From Plenodomus lindquistii (taxonomy: Eukaryota > Ascomycota > Dothideomycetes > Pleosporales > Leptosphaeriaceae), in NCBI GenBank assembly GCA_025504975.1, contig JANUWI010000004.1, forward strand, positions 434,001 to 498,000: a stretch of DNA of 64,000 nucleotides, read 5' to 3'. Under the pieces are notes generated by a model that saw only the letters and a program-made list of their open reading frames with translations, had not been told where the DNA came from and did no database searches. Position 1 is the first letter of the stretch. Each line of letters opens with the position of its first letter. Of this stretch, positions 50,363-60,142 are shown in pieces. Position numbers and translations under genes: made by a program.

Positions 50363-51599
50363 TCAGTCGTTTTTAAAGTTGCTGATGAACACAACAAGTA
50401 CCGCACAGTATGCAGCGCTCGCAGCGAACAGCTCGTGCCTCTTTGCCTTTGTCAGAAGTGACATTGCTGCGCAGAAGAGCATGGTGAACACCACCAAGAT
50501 ACCGACGGCGTCAAAGGTTGACTTTCGGTCCCCGACGGACGTCATCTTGTACATCAGAACTACAGGCAACACCAGCAGCATGAAAATGACGATGGTCAGA
50601 ATGAGACCCACAAGCTTCTCGATCCGCGATGGTGAGTAGTAGTAAACGAACGGATCGTTGCTCTTCTCCCTTAGCTCTGCTGTGGTAAAGAGAGGCTAAA
50701 ATTTCATCAATATCACTCGCATCACTGTAATGGATCGACTCACCTTGGATATCCAGACTGGCAGCTTGCGGATACAACCCTCGATCCAACCATCAAAACT
50801 GGCCCATTCTCTACCTCGTCGGAGAGTGACGAGGTCTTCCTTTCTCTGGTAGAATTGAGTTTCCCGGGCGTAGCATATGGGCTTCTTGTTATGGAACCAA
50901 TGCCTGAGGCTTCGGTAGTCGCGTCCGCTAGGACGTTGGAAGGCTTTGATCTCTCTAGATTTTACCAGAACTTCATCGTAGCTGACGAGCTTGTCGCGGA
51001 TCTTTGAAAGCAAGGTCGATCGCTCGCTGTAATCTTTTCCGTCTGCCTTCGCACGATTCGCATCGAAAGCGCGAGAGCCCAGACAGCGCTGATTTCCAGG
51101 ATTGTCGTCACGCTTGTCAATCTTCTGGAGTTCATCCTCGAAACATCGAAGCTCATCTTGCATGTCGAGCAACACACGCGAGTGTAGATAGTCGAAACCT
51201 CTGTATATGGAGAAACTGGGTTCGCTCGACTGAAAAGCCGCTACTTGAGGGTACCCACGGGGATAGTCTTGCACTGCATTATTGTCAATGCCTCGAGGCG
51301 CTACACCTATGACAATTTCACTTACAATGTGTAGTCATAACCTTGGTTATGCTTTCTTCGGACGCTTGATGGGCTTCGACATCGCCTTTGGATTGACGCG
51401 TGCGACCTGCGCTGATTGCAGTCTTTGCAAGTGAACGAAGCTCGGAGATGATGGTGCGCAGCCAGCTGTTGCAGGTGGGATTCGAATTCACTAGTGTAGT
51501 AACGCGACTATCCGGGTCGATGTTGATGAAAGTATTGCCGAGATCGCCGGAATCAGATCCTGGAAACATTTGTTTCTCCGTGATGTCAGTTGCAGTCAT
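50363..51599 (-). CDS. DUF6594 membrane protein, 3 exons
   Basis: Exons on the minus strand, 51599-51326, 51273-50744 and 50695-50363, give 378 aa. The middle carries the family core: DYPRGYPQVAAFQSSEPSF, IYRGFDYLHSRVLLDMQDEL, then a basic helical region. The C-terminal exon encodes two or three membrane helices (LILTIVIFMLLVLPVVLMY, VGILVVFTMLFCAAMSL) and the typical AASAAYCAVLVVF ending. DUF6594 proteins are common in Pezizomycotina accessory regions, with no known function. The introns (52 and 48 nt) are GT-AG. The first exon (91 aa) is acidic and not conserved as far as I can tell. Confidence 0.82.
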
Positions 51600-51879
51600 G
51601 ATAAGAGAGCGAGCGTAGCGGAAGATCTGGGCATCAATGGCTAATCCAGCAGACCAGAACGTAAATATGGAAAGCTGTCAAAGGGTAAGCAGGCCGTTCA
51701 CTGAATTCCAACGTGAGTTTTATTGCTCTTTAAGGCACCGCTCCTTGTGTCATACGGGTCTGTGAATAGAAGAAGGCAATACACTCGATGGATCCACGTT
51801 TCAAGGCTAACGCCTTACCTAGGCCTTTGGGGTCGCCTGAATCTAAATACACCAATACACCAAGCTCTAGCAGCGCTAA

Positions 51880-52266
51880 TTAAACGAACGACAACAGGTC
51901 TTCGGCGAACCATTGATTCCCTCTATAGTGCGCACCAGACACCTCGTTCAACTGGTATTCCCAGACATTATTGCGCAGCTCAGCTGCGCGAACTTCGAAC
52001 TCCGCCTCGCGAAAATCGTATCCATCTTGAATCCCCATTAAGACTCTCGTCCCAACGTCGAAAGTCTGCAGAGCCTATAGGTCCGGTCAGTAACAGTAAA
52101 TAAGGGTCTGATTAGAGCGTACTACTTCAGGCATAGGATTACGCCTTACTTCGGCCTTGGTATCGTCTTCAATACTCTGATCACGCTGTGTAGAGCAGCC
52201 AAGCGACCGGTCAGAACACCACCCAACCTGACAGGAAGCCCTGTTACCATCAACTAACCTTTTCAG
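51880..52266 (-). CDS. small unassigned gene, partial model with a Cys-rich start
   Basis: Two exons are visible on the minus strand: about 52266-52150 and 52074-51880. They are joined across a 75 nt intron with a GTAAGG donor, CTGAC branch and CTATAG acceptor, all in frame. The product reads RASCQVGWCSDRSLGCSTQR in exon 1 and QDGYDFREAEFEVRAAELRN near the middle of exon 2, ending WFAEDLLSFV. The 5' end is not found; the frame hits a stop at 52267, so an upstream exon or start is missing. Four cysteines near the front could suit a small secreted protein, but no signal peptide is seen. The opposite strand is also open here, so this is tentative. Confidence 0.35.
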
Positions 52267-52791
52267 TCATAGTTCTGCCTGAACACCGATAATAGGATCG
52301 CAAGGTTCAGCCACCTATGTCCAACTTCGAGTGTGCGTGGTGTAGAATGATACAAATCAGCCTGATAATTGAGCCTCAGGTATCAAGAAGGACCAACTTA
52401 CGAGACGACTAAGTCAGCCTGGTGTCCTTCTTATCCTCCAAAACAGATGATAGGTTGCCCGCTGAGCCTCAAGACCCCGCTCTTGTAAGCCAACAATGAA
52501 GTGTGCAGCTGAGATGGTGGGGCGGTCTTGCGTACCATTGGTGAGTGAAGATTGAGAAAAGCGTAAGGGCCAATCAAGCCCACGAGGCGGCCTCGGGCAA
52601 CTGCACTTTGAAAAGCAGGCAACTAGTATGGTTTAATTTCACGCCCTGCTCTTGGGCATAATTCCCAAAAGCACAGCCTCACCTCAAATTCCACTTCTCT
52701 GGAACGCTGAGAGTGGGCTTCCTGCTGTGGCTTTCCCTTAAAAGCCCTATGCCCACCAATGGGTGCCCAATTCTTCAGTTTCTTCTCGTGA
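52267..52791. other. intergenic, 525 bp
   Basis: It is the upstream region of the caspase-like gene and may include an unseen 5' exon of the small minus-strand gene (a strong GTAAGT donor lies on the minus strand near 52400). I see no other support. Confidence 0.3.
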
Positions 52792-54321
52792 ATGGATCGC
52801 ACGAACACGCACCATTTGACAATGCTTACGTCTTGTGCAACATCAGAGTTCGACGCGCGTGTCACCATAGAGCCTGCCCTGCCATCACAAAGCGTCGGGG
52901 CGACTGAACCCTGCAAGACTGAGACCGAAATTACGACACTAGACTACGTCGAAAAGCGTGAGCAGTCAATAAAGCACGCCTACTTTGAAAATTCTGTGAA
53001 GGAAAGACTCAACATCCCTACCGGATACGTCAAGATAGCTGTGCTGGTGATCCGATGGCATCAAGACGTAGACCAATACGCCAAGGGCCACACCGAGGAG
53101 GTAAGCCGCGTTGCCCTTGAAACAGGAATCTCTCTTCACGACTACAGTACCACTGACATGCGCAGATCGCGTCCCTTAGGACTCTGTTCAAAGATGTGCT
53201 CCGTTATGAGTACGAGGAGAAGACACTGGGAACTAAAAGAAACGCTCAAGCGACTTTGAACAACCACATCAGCTCTCACATCAACGACAACAGCGGACCC
53301 CATAACCTGCTCATCATTGTATATACTGGACATGGAAGGCTACGGGGTAATACAAACAAGCTTCAATTGTTTGCGTACGTATTCTCCTGCAAGTTGATCA
53401 GTGGCCATACGTGCAATATTGATAGTGTTAAGGCACAACGACAAAAAAACAAATGATGAAAGCGGTCCCTATAAGGCGGAGGCGTTCTGGAACGAAGCGG
53501 AAGCCCCTCTTTTGACAAGCTCGACAGAAGCAGACGTCCTGGTGATTCTCGACTGCTGTTTCGCTAGCGCAGCTCTTCATAAAGGCACGAACAATGAGCG
53601 GAGAGCGTATGACTTACTCGCTGCTTGCAAGGCGCACCGAACGACTCCAAGACCAGGTGAAAAGTCTTTCACTAACGCCTTCATTAAGGCGGTGTACGCA
53701 CTTTTGGGCGCAGACAAGAGTGGGAGCTTCCTGGTCAAAGAATTGGCTGAGCACATGGATAACCGGGACTGTCAACCAGCGATACACAACCGTTTGAACA
53801 ACGAGCAGACGGGTCAGATAATCCTTGCTCCACTTGACAAATTCCGGGCACAAGAGAAAGAAGTACAATTCCAGAACCGACTGCCTGAGAGGGCATGGAT
53901 CAAGCTTCATTTCTCTCTGGTGGAGCCCACCCTGTCGCGGGAACAACTAAAGCAACTAGGCGAGAAGTTGCCGGACGTATTTGAAGACTGCCATATTCCC
54001 TTGCGAGGTATCAACAGCCTGGATATGGCATTGAACATCGATCCGTCCTCCTCTCTCAGAGCGAAATGGAGGCAAGTTGCCATTGAAGCAGTGAGACGCA
54101 AGAGAATCAGTCGTTCTGAGTCAGACTTTGACCGAGAAGAACTTCCAAATAGAAAACGATCGTGCACAGAGGAAAGCTCTTTCCTGAACCTACCTCCACC
54201 AGCACAAACGCCTGGCAAGCCATCGTCTGGTTCGACGAGAGCATATACTTCAGACAGTCTTTACGATCTCGAAGCAACAACGGATGGCGAGTGCGATGCG
54301 GTGTACATAGATCGGGTCTGA
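52792..54321 (+). CDS. caspase-like (peptidase C14 fold) protein, 3 exons
   Basis: Exons 52792-53100, 53166-53374 and 53433-54321 give 468 aa. The caspase fold is seen as VKIAVLVIRWHQDVDQYAKG (first strand and loop), then LLIIVYTGHGRLRG with the catalytic His (about H159), then VLVILDCCFASAA with the catalytic Cys (about C215). It has neither the long Pro/Gln-rich prodomain of yeast metacaspase nor a C-terminal NLR; instead a 90-residue leader and a helical, Ser-rich C-terminus. Fungal caspase-like proteins cleave after Arg/Lys or act in cell death and allorecognition, but this substrate is unknown. Introns are 65 and 58 nt, and the junctions restore the fold in frame. It lies between DUF6594 and M28 genes in a MITE-rich block. 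Confidence 0.8.
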
Positions 54322-54674
54322 AGGGTTCGCGCGAGATCAGACGGCTTCGTTTTCATGATTCCTGGTTTCGATCCTGGAAGTATATCTGTTGTGATACCCT
54401 GTTGTAACATCTGGACGGCCGAGATCTTTCGAGAGCCGCTTTTCTAATCTTTGACAATGCCATATATCCACACTAGACAGGTGATCATGGTGCGACTTTG
54501 TTGTCGCGCAAAGGTAGAGGCATTTACGGCGCGTGACCTCGTGAATCGTGACGAGACACGCCTTCCCGCATTCAGTTCCGCTATCTCCGCCGAGGCGATC
54601 ACCGCGTCAACCCGTGGCTGCCTACGACATCATCACTCCAACACACCACAGCTACAGTGTAGCTACCATACAAT
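54322..54674. other. intergenic, 353 bp
   Basis: Between the caspase-like gene and the M28 aminopeptidase, both on the plus strand. It should contain the aminopeptidase promoter; no motif that I can name. Confidence 0.35.
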
Positions 54675-55913
54675 ATGAAGTCTTCGGTTTTGCTCTCACT
54701 TTACGCGGCAACGCTTGCTGCAGCTTTCGCACATCCTAAGGATCTTCAGGTTGTGCTTCAAGAGTCGCAGGCGACCATCGTGGAACCGGACGAGTACCTT
54801 ATCGAGCTATCTCCTGGTGAGACACGATGGGTGACAGAAGACGAAAAGTGGGCGCTACGACGGGTACGTCTCTTTGTGTCCTGGATGTGTCCATGTCAAG
54901 GGCGGATTCTGCTCTGGTCAGTTGTTAATAATCGCCAGGAAAACGTCAACTTCTTCGACATCACGCACAACGAAGAACTCGGTACCTTGAACCGCAAGCT
55001 TTCCCCACAAAGCGTCAAGTTTCCTTCGAAGCCTACTCACAACGAGAGCATTGCGCCTCTGCTCGAGGAGCTGGAGAAGGAGAACATGCGCGCGCATCTC
55101 GAGACCTTCACATCGTTCCACACACGCTACTACAAGTCGCAGTACGGCGTCGAGTCATCAGCATGGCTTCTTGAGCAGGTCAAGAAGACGCTGACTCTTG
55201 CTGGTGCTTCCAACGCCTCGGCCAAGGCATTCCCGCACCCGTGGGGCCAGTCCTCCATCATTGCCACAATTCCCGGCAAGAGCGACAAGACTGTCGTCAT
55301 TGGCGCACATCAGGACAGTATCAATCTGTTCCTCCCATCGATTCTGGCAGCCCCAGGCGCCGACGACGACGGAAGTGGCACAGTCACCATCCTTGAGGCC
55401 TTGCGCGTCCTGCTCAAGTCTGAGGAGGTTCTCAGGGGCGAGGCCGAAAATACAATCGAGTTCCATTGGTATTCCGCCGAGGAGGGAGGTCTCCTTGGAT
55501 CTCAGGCCATCTTTCAGTCCTATGAGAAGGAGGGACGCGACGTTAAGGCTATGCTCCAGCAGGACATGACCGGCTACGTCCAGAAAACGCTCGATGCAGG
55601 CGAGCCTGAGTCTGTCGGTGTCATCACCGACTTTGTCGACCCAGGTCTTACCGAGTTCATCAAGCAAATCATCACCGTGTACTGCGGCATCCCATATGTC
55701 TTGACCAAGTGTGGCTACGCTTGCTCAGACCATGCCAGCGCATCAAAGGCTGGCTACCCATCAGCGTTTGTCATCGAGTCAGACTTCAAGTACTCTGACA
55801 ACAAGATTCATACAACGGAAGACAAGATCGAGTACCTTAGCTTCGACCACATGCTCCAACATGCGCGCTTGACGCTTGGTCTGGTATACGAGCTTGCGTT
55901 TGCCGAGTTCTAG
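54675..55913 (+). CDS. LAP1: secreted M28 leucine aminopeptidase (Lap1-like), 2 exons
   Basis: Exons 54675-54863 and 54939-55913 give 387 aa, the normal length of fungal LAP1. A signal peptide (MKSSVLLSLYAATLAAAFA) precedes an acidic propeptide. The zinc-binding sites of the M28E co-catalytic fold are in VVIGAHQDSINLF, GADDDGSGTVTILEAL, SAEEGGLLGSQ, LQQDMTGYV and KIHTTEDKIEYL. It removes N-terminal Leu and other residues from peptides outside the cell. The intron (54864-54938) is 75 nt and keeps frame, so the open frame crosses it; I call it an intron because it has a GTACGT donor and CGCCAG acceptor, and its translation is out of place (Trp/Cys-rich) in this family. The stop codon lies in a CTAG palindrome shared with the opposing gene. 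Confidence 0.88.
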   Translation: MKSSVLLSLYAATLAAAFAHPKDLQVVLQESQATIVEPDEYLIELSPGETRWVTEDEKWALRRVRLFVSWMCPCQGRILLWSVVNNRQENVNFFDITHNEELGTLNRKLSPQSVKFPSKPTHNESIAPLLEELEKENMRAHLETFTSFHTRYYKSQYGVESSAWLLEQVKKTLTLAGASNASAKAFPHPWGQSSIIATIPGKSDKTVVIGAHQDSINLFLPSILAAPGADDDGSGTVTILEALRVLLKSEEVLRGEAENTIEFHWYSAEEGGLLGSQAIFQSYEKEGRDVKAMLQQDMTGYVQKTLDAGEPESVGVITDFVDPGLTEFIKQIITVYCGIPYVLTKCGYACSDHASASKAGYPSAFVIESDFKYSDNKIHTTEDKIEYLSFDHMLQHARLTLGLVYELAFAEF

Positions 55914-57408
55914 GTAATGCAATGCTCGAGCAGCGGACCACAAGTTGAAGGTGATCCGTGGAGGCTTATTGACTTACACCCTGGGTACACACTAGTAATG
56001 ACATCTGAAGTCTCACATGTCTCAACATCTCCAAGCACAATGATGGTGACAAGATATGTATTGGAGTCTAAAGTCTTGTCTGAGTTGCCGGAACGAGTCC
56101 ATCGGTGCAGGCGGGCAGTGCACGCGATGCAAATGCATTTCAAGAGGTTCAATGCTGTCACTAATGCAAGGATGATCTTACTGACACGTAGTGCACACTT
56201 CTCCTCCATAGGCTCAACGTCATTCATTGGCAGGCAATAATCGATCTTGGTCCACAGGTCCGCAACATCCCCACCGCGGAAGTTTACCAAGGTCCAGTGG
56301 TTTGCTTGTGGCAGTAAAAATCGCTCCGTGCAGCTGACTCTCGGACGCTCGCCGTAAGAACTCCAGGCAGTGCACATCCAGTCGCTATTCATGCTCCAAT
56401 CGGTACCACTGTGGGTAGCTGTGTCATTGTGTAAGAGCGATGAGCCGCGATTTTGCGCGTCAGAGGAGATCCCCTGAGCCATGGTAACGTTTGAGCTGAC
56501 CAGGAGCAGACTGCTAAGGCCTGATGATCGTCCGGCATATCTCGATATACATTCAGAGTTGGAAAGGCGCTCGATCTGCGAGACATTGCCTCGAATCGAT
56601 ACAAGATCGCCAGCGACCGCGGTCCATGGTCGAGGATCATCGAGGAAGGCCGCAGTCACCCAACCATAAGAGTATGTGCTGAATGGACTCGCAACAAAGA
56701 CGGCGGAGTTCCAGCTTCATATGGAGTCAGTACTCTATCGGAAAACTTGGACGAGAGAACTCACAACAAGTGCAGAGTACTTGAGCTGAGCATCAGGATG
56801 ACCCACAGTGCTTGGCGTATGCGATTCATACTCTTCAAATTACGAAAACTTTGAATGCCGATGTCCAGCGTTTTGCGACTCTTGTGAGCCGCGTCTACCT
56901 CCGAGCGCTTGGGTGCAACGAGAATTTGGGCGCAGTAGTTGCTTGCGCCCAGCAGCATTGTCGACAGAGCGTTGATGGCCAAGTGGAGCCATTGATTCCA
57001 CAGGCTGATTGTAGCGCAATTACCATTCCTCTCCGGCCTGATGATATCGGCAATGTTTCCCTTGATGCCGGTTTTCTTGAGCACATATGTGGTAACAATC
57101 AAGTTGAAGAGCAAGACGCTTCCAGAGAGCAGCTGAATCAGCGCAAGCGCGACGTCTCGATCGGAGAACTTTCGTCCCCAACCATGAGTCCTAGGATGCC
57201 GTGGGTAGACTTCAGGTATCCAAGGGGATAGATGCTCAATCGAAGCGAAGTTGTTGGGCAAGGCGCAAGCACCAGAGCAGTTTGGGATTTGCGAGAGTGT
57301 GCGAGATGCGGAGGCAGATGCATGAGAGCCGCGACGAAGACCTAACAAGGGCTCATAGACTTCGGGATTGCGTGTTTCTAATTCGAAATTGTTGTCCTGA
57401 TTCTGCAT
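55910..57408 (-). CDS. DUF6536 membrane protein, truncated at the C-terminus, 2 exons
   Basis: Exons on the minus strand, 57408-56765 and 56714-55910, give about 482 aa. The N-terminal DUF6536 core is good: DVALALIQLLSGSVLLFNLI (first helix), WNQWLHLAINALSTMLLGASNY, QILVAPKRSEVD, LDIGIQSFRNL, then HLLFWNSAVF after the splice. Family members are usually much longer, with several more membrane helices toward the C-terminus; here the frame ends SPSTCGPLLEHCIT at a TAG that overlaps the stop codon of the M28 gene. A single helix (ILALVTALNLLKCICIA) remains near the end. Either the gene is truncated, or a C-terminal splice into another frame is missed. Function is unknown. Confidence 0.7.
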
Positions 57409-57614
57409 CCTTGAAAGCCTCTCAGATCACACGAGAAAAGGTGAAGTGAATATGACTTGAGAAGATGGAAGCGGGGTGAGAAGGCTGCACGGGACACAAC
57501 TTCTTTAAACATACGCCACTGCATCCTGTAGATATCTTGGAGGGCACACAAGGCTGTGATCTCCGCATTGCTCACCGTTCTCAACAATACAGCCATAAAG
57601 CAACCTGCTCAGTA

Positions 57615-57822
57615 CCAAAGAGCTCGTTTTTATTATGTCATCATCTCACTTTATTAGCACGATACGTGAGCCTATACAGTAGTAAGAAGATAACAAAAGT
57701 ACAAGAAGCTATACTAGTATTAACTCTACTACTTGTAAAGAATGCACAGAATATCCAATCACTTTTGGTAGCACCTTACTGCGTTGTGGTGGCTACGGTG
57801 AAATCGAGCTTACGATCTTAAG
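57615..57822 (+). mobile_element. MITE, copy 3 (right end damaged)
   Basis: The left end CCAAAGAGCTCGTTTTTATTATGTCA follows a TA at 57613-57614 and matches the family terminus. The interior shares long stretches with copy 5 (AAGAAGATAACAAAAGTA, CTACTTGTAAAGAATGCAC, GCGTTGTGGTGGCTACGGTG). The right terminus is shortened: after GGTGAAAT it jumps to CGAGCTTACG, missing about 25-30 bp present in the others. Confidence 0.75.
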
Positions 57823-58093
57823 CCCACTATGTCTACCTGTAGTCAAACACGAGGTAATAATACTCGAAGGCAGCGCACACATGAGACCTGCAGTCTGCGT
57901 GCTTCCTCGGACCATGTATTGGTGACCTGTGGCGAGTTCCGACTGGCTACATGCTGGTTGCGGTAAGCGAAGGAAGAACAGGCCGAGGCCAGAACAGGCA
58001 TGTGCGCTGACACAAGGCATCTTTGGCCAATTACTCGAGTTCAGGCATGTTTTTATGGTCCCTGACGAGGGTAAGCATCTGTACGCTCGAGTA

Positions 58094-58325
58094 TGAAGGG
58101 GCTCGTTTTTTACAAGTCACAAGAGGCATAAGCACTGTTTGCTGTAGTCACTATAATGTGCTAGGAATGAAGCTAAATCTCTCTAGATCTTATGTGTATT
58201 CTCTATAAGCCATAGAGATTATTATATACTATACCTATATACTTTTGTTATCTTCTTGCTGCTGTATAAACTTAAGCATCATGCTGTTAATGTAAGATAG
58301 GGACGTAATAGATCCGAGCTCATGG
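58094..58325 (-). mobile_element. MITE, copy 4 (inverted)
   Basis: Left end TGAAGGGGCTCGTTTTTTACAAGTCA, right end GTAAGATAGGGACG...CCGAGCTC. In reverse orientation the interior matches copy 5 (ACTTTTGTTATCTTCTTG against the reverse of AAGAAGATAATAAAAGT; CATGCTGTTAATGTAAGAT against ATCTCACGTTAACAGCAC). The right tip has diverged (GAGCTCATGG). Non-coding. Confidence 0.75.
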
Positions 58326-58415
58326 CTTCAAACTGTAGCTGCGCTTTCCACGATTCCTCTGTCAGTGGGCCATGGCTTTCCATCTTGATCTTTGGCTAGC
58401 TACTATTGTTGTTGA

Positions 58416-58976
58416 CTAGAGGTTGATTATTGCCGTCTTCATGGTCGTTTCGCAGCTCGTCCAGTCGATCGGACCGCCGCATCGTCGGTATTCGGTACCA
58501 TCCCCTTTTTTGGTGACGGGGCCGTCCTTGTTTTTGATGCGCGGTGGCTCTTTTGGGTGATCAACACGTTTCGGGACATAGACGGCATCCAGTGGTGGGT
58601 CAGCGGCGGTGGCGGTGTCATTGGGCAAGGGCTTATGTCCGGTTGGACTGCCTAGTATTTTTTGGATGTTCAATCTGAGAGGATGTTGACTCAGGCGGAT
58701 GATTGTCGTCTTCGGTCGTGTTGGGCTTGACGAGGAGTCGGTACGCTGAGGGCTGCTCTGATCCATTCGCTGCTTCTTTGGCACCCCGCCAACCTCATCG
58801 TCTACTGAGCTTTTCCTCTTTGACGCGTTCTCGTTGGTAGACGGTCGAGTGTCTATGGGTGGGTTCATGCTGTAATGGTGGATGGTCGCGGTCTGACCGC
58901 CCACTTCAATGGAGCTTTGTGCCTGATTGTAGGAGTATTCGGAGCTGTTTGACCTGTGCTCAAGTATTCCGTTCAT
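58416..58976 (-). CDS. hypothetical 3' part of the adjacent split frame
   Basis: An open frame of 186 codons with an ATG at 58974-58976. It is rich in Ser, Pro, Asn and Lys, with KKQR and RKSSVDDEVGG pieces, and looks like a disordered protein tail; no domain. It is in the same frame as the coding segment that ends at 58983, separated by only TAA, TAG and one codon. It may be the last part of that gene, reached by splicing over the stops, or a frame cut off by mutation. I do not think it is an independent gene. Confidence 0.4.
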   Translation of the reverse strand: MNGILEHRSNSSEYSYNQAQSSIEVGGQTATIHHYSMNPPIDTRPSTNENASKRKSSVDDEVGGVPKKQRMDQSSPQRTDSSSSPTRPKTTIIRLSQHPLRLNIQKILGSPTGHKPLPNDTATAADPPLDAVYVPKRVDHPKEPPRIKNKDGPVTKKGDGTEYRRCGGPIDWTSCETTMKTAIINL

Positions 58977-58982
58977 GCGCTA

Positions 58983-59922
58983 TTAATAGCGCTCACCGAA
59001 ACCTGTTGGGATGATCATATTGGCCAGGCGGGGATCGGATGCGTCATCGATGGCATGGGGCTGATCGTTCACGAGGACGTAGGGCAGAGCGTCTTTTCGG
59101 GGACCGTCTTCGAACTCGGCCCCAATATCTTCACTTCGCTCTTGTAGGGTGCTGACCAATTGACCTCCGCGGGCGATACGTAGACCACGAGATGGAGACT
59201 TCATGCAGAGGGCCCTGAACGAGTGGAACCACTGAAGGTTGCGTGACGATGCGAAGGCCACAAGGGTGCGTTCTGCACGCCAGATGTGGGAGTCGGTTGC
59301 CATGCGAGTCAAACACGCCTTGATTGTCAAATTTTCCTGCGGGATGGCCATAGGATGCATAAGCCCGCATGTATATCGTCCAAAAAAAATGGGAAACTTT
59401 CTCCAAAGTCGCGGTCACCTGGTCCTCAGTGTGCGTTATGTAGCGTATCATTCCTTTTACCATGTCGGATACCCGGGTTGCTTCCGCATCAGCCTCCCGC
59501 AACTGAGAGATCACGCCGTCAAGGATGTCATTGGGTGTCGCCGAATCTTCCAAAACTACCAGCCCATCGACTTCGGTGAAACGTAATGTGTTCTCCAGCT
59601 CGTTGGCGACTTTGACCCGGTCCTTGATCCAATTGAGAGTTGATTCTCCGTCATTGCTGCCTTTCATGGCTTCCTGGATCTTCCGACCGATGGTACAGTC
59701 TCTCATCATCGACTTGTACCAAGCGAGGCCCGTCTCGTCTTTCGGTAGTGCAGCTTCTTCGTCGCTCAAGCCATCAATGGGGAATTTCTTGGCGAGAGTC
59801 ACCAGGCACTCAAGACCGAATTTGGATGTGTTTTCATATTCAACCGAGAGGTTGGCGTGTGTGCTTATGGGTGCTTGACAGTCGTTGCTAGGTGCGTAAA
59901 GAAGAAGAAGTGGGGTGTACAA
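58983..59922 (-). CDS. hypothetical protein, gene model incomplete
   Basis: Coding-like segments on the minus strand at about 59922-59398 and 59336-58983, probably linked by a 61 nt intron (59337-59397, GTTTCC donor, CCCGCAG acceptor). They read FGLECLVTLAKKFPIDGLSD, SATPNDILDGVISQLREADA, then ENLTIKACLTRMATDSHIW and RTLVAFASSRNLQWFHSF. The segment ends PTGFGERY at a double stop TAA-TAG (58980-58985). I know no such family. The start is not found: no ATG lies near 59922 in this frame, so an upstream exon is missing. The donor is weak and no clear branch site is seen, so a frameshift instead of an intron is possible, making this a decaying gene. Confidence 0.45.
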
Positions 59923-60142
59923 GTAATGGAACAGAAGGCGAGGAAGGGCTGCTCATATAGTGAGTCGTGGGCGCTCGAGGGCAGAAGCGGTGTGCAGCTG
60001 CGCTTCTCTCACCTCTTACTGCCTCTCTCACCTCATACGGGCTACGTCTCTCACTTGTAAATTGTATTTCTTTCATTATCCAGCTGTCTATGCTATTTGT
60101 CGCCAGCTGTAGTCTTATTCCACGGTAAAAACATCCAATCTT

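Larger units (their letters stand above)
57409..58415. other. intergenic region with two MITEs
   Basis: It contains MITE copies at 57615-57822 and 58094-58325 in opposite orientation. The piece between them (57823-58093) shows no gene. The DUF6536 promoter lies at 57409-57614. Confidence 0.5.

Noticed and set aside
1..54321. HET gene and caspase-like gene as one allorecognition locus
   Set aside because: They are about 50 kb apart with many housekeeping genes between them; co-membership is not supported by the sequence.
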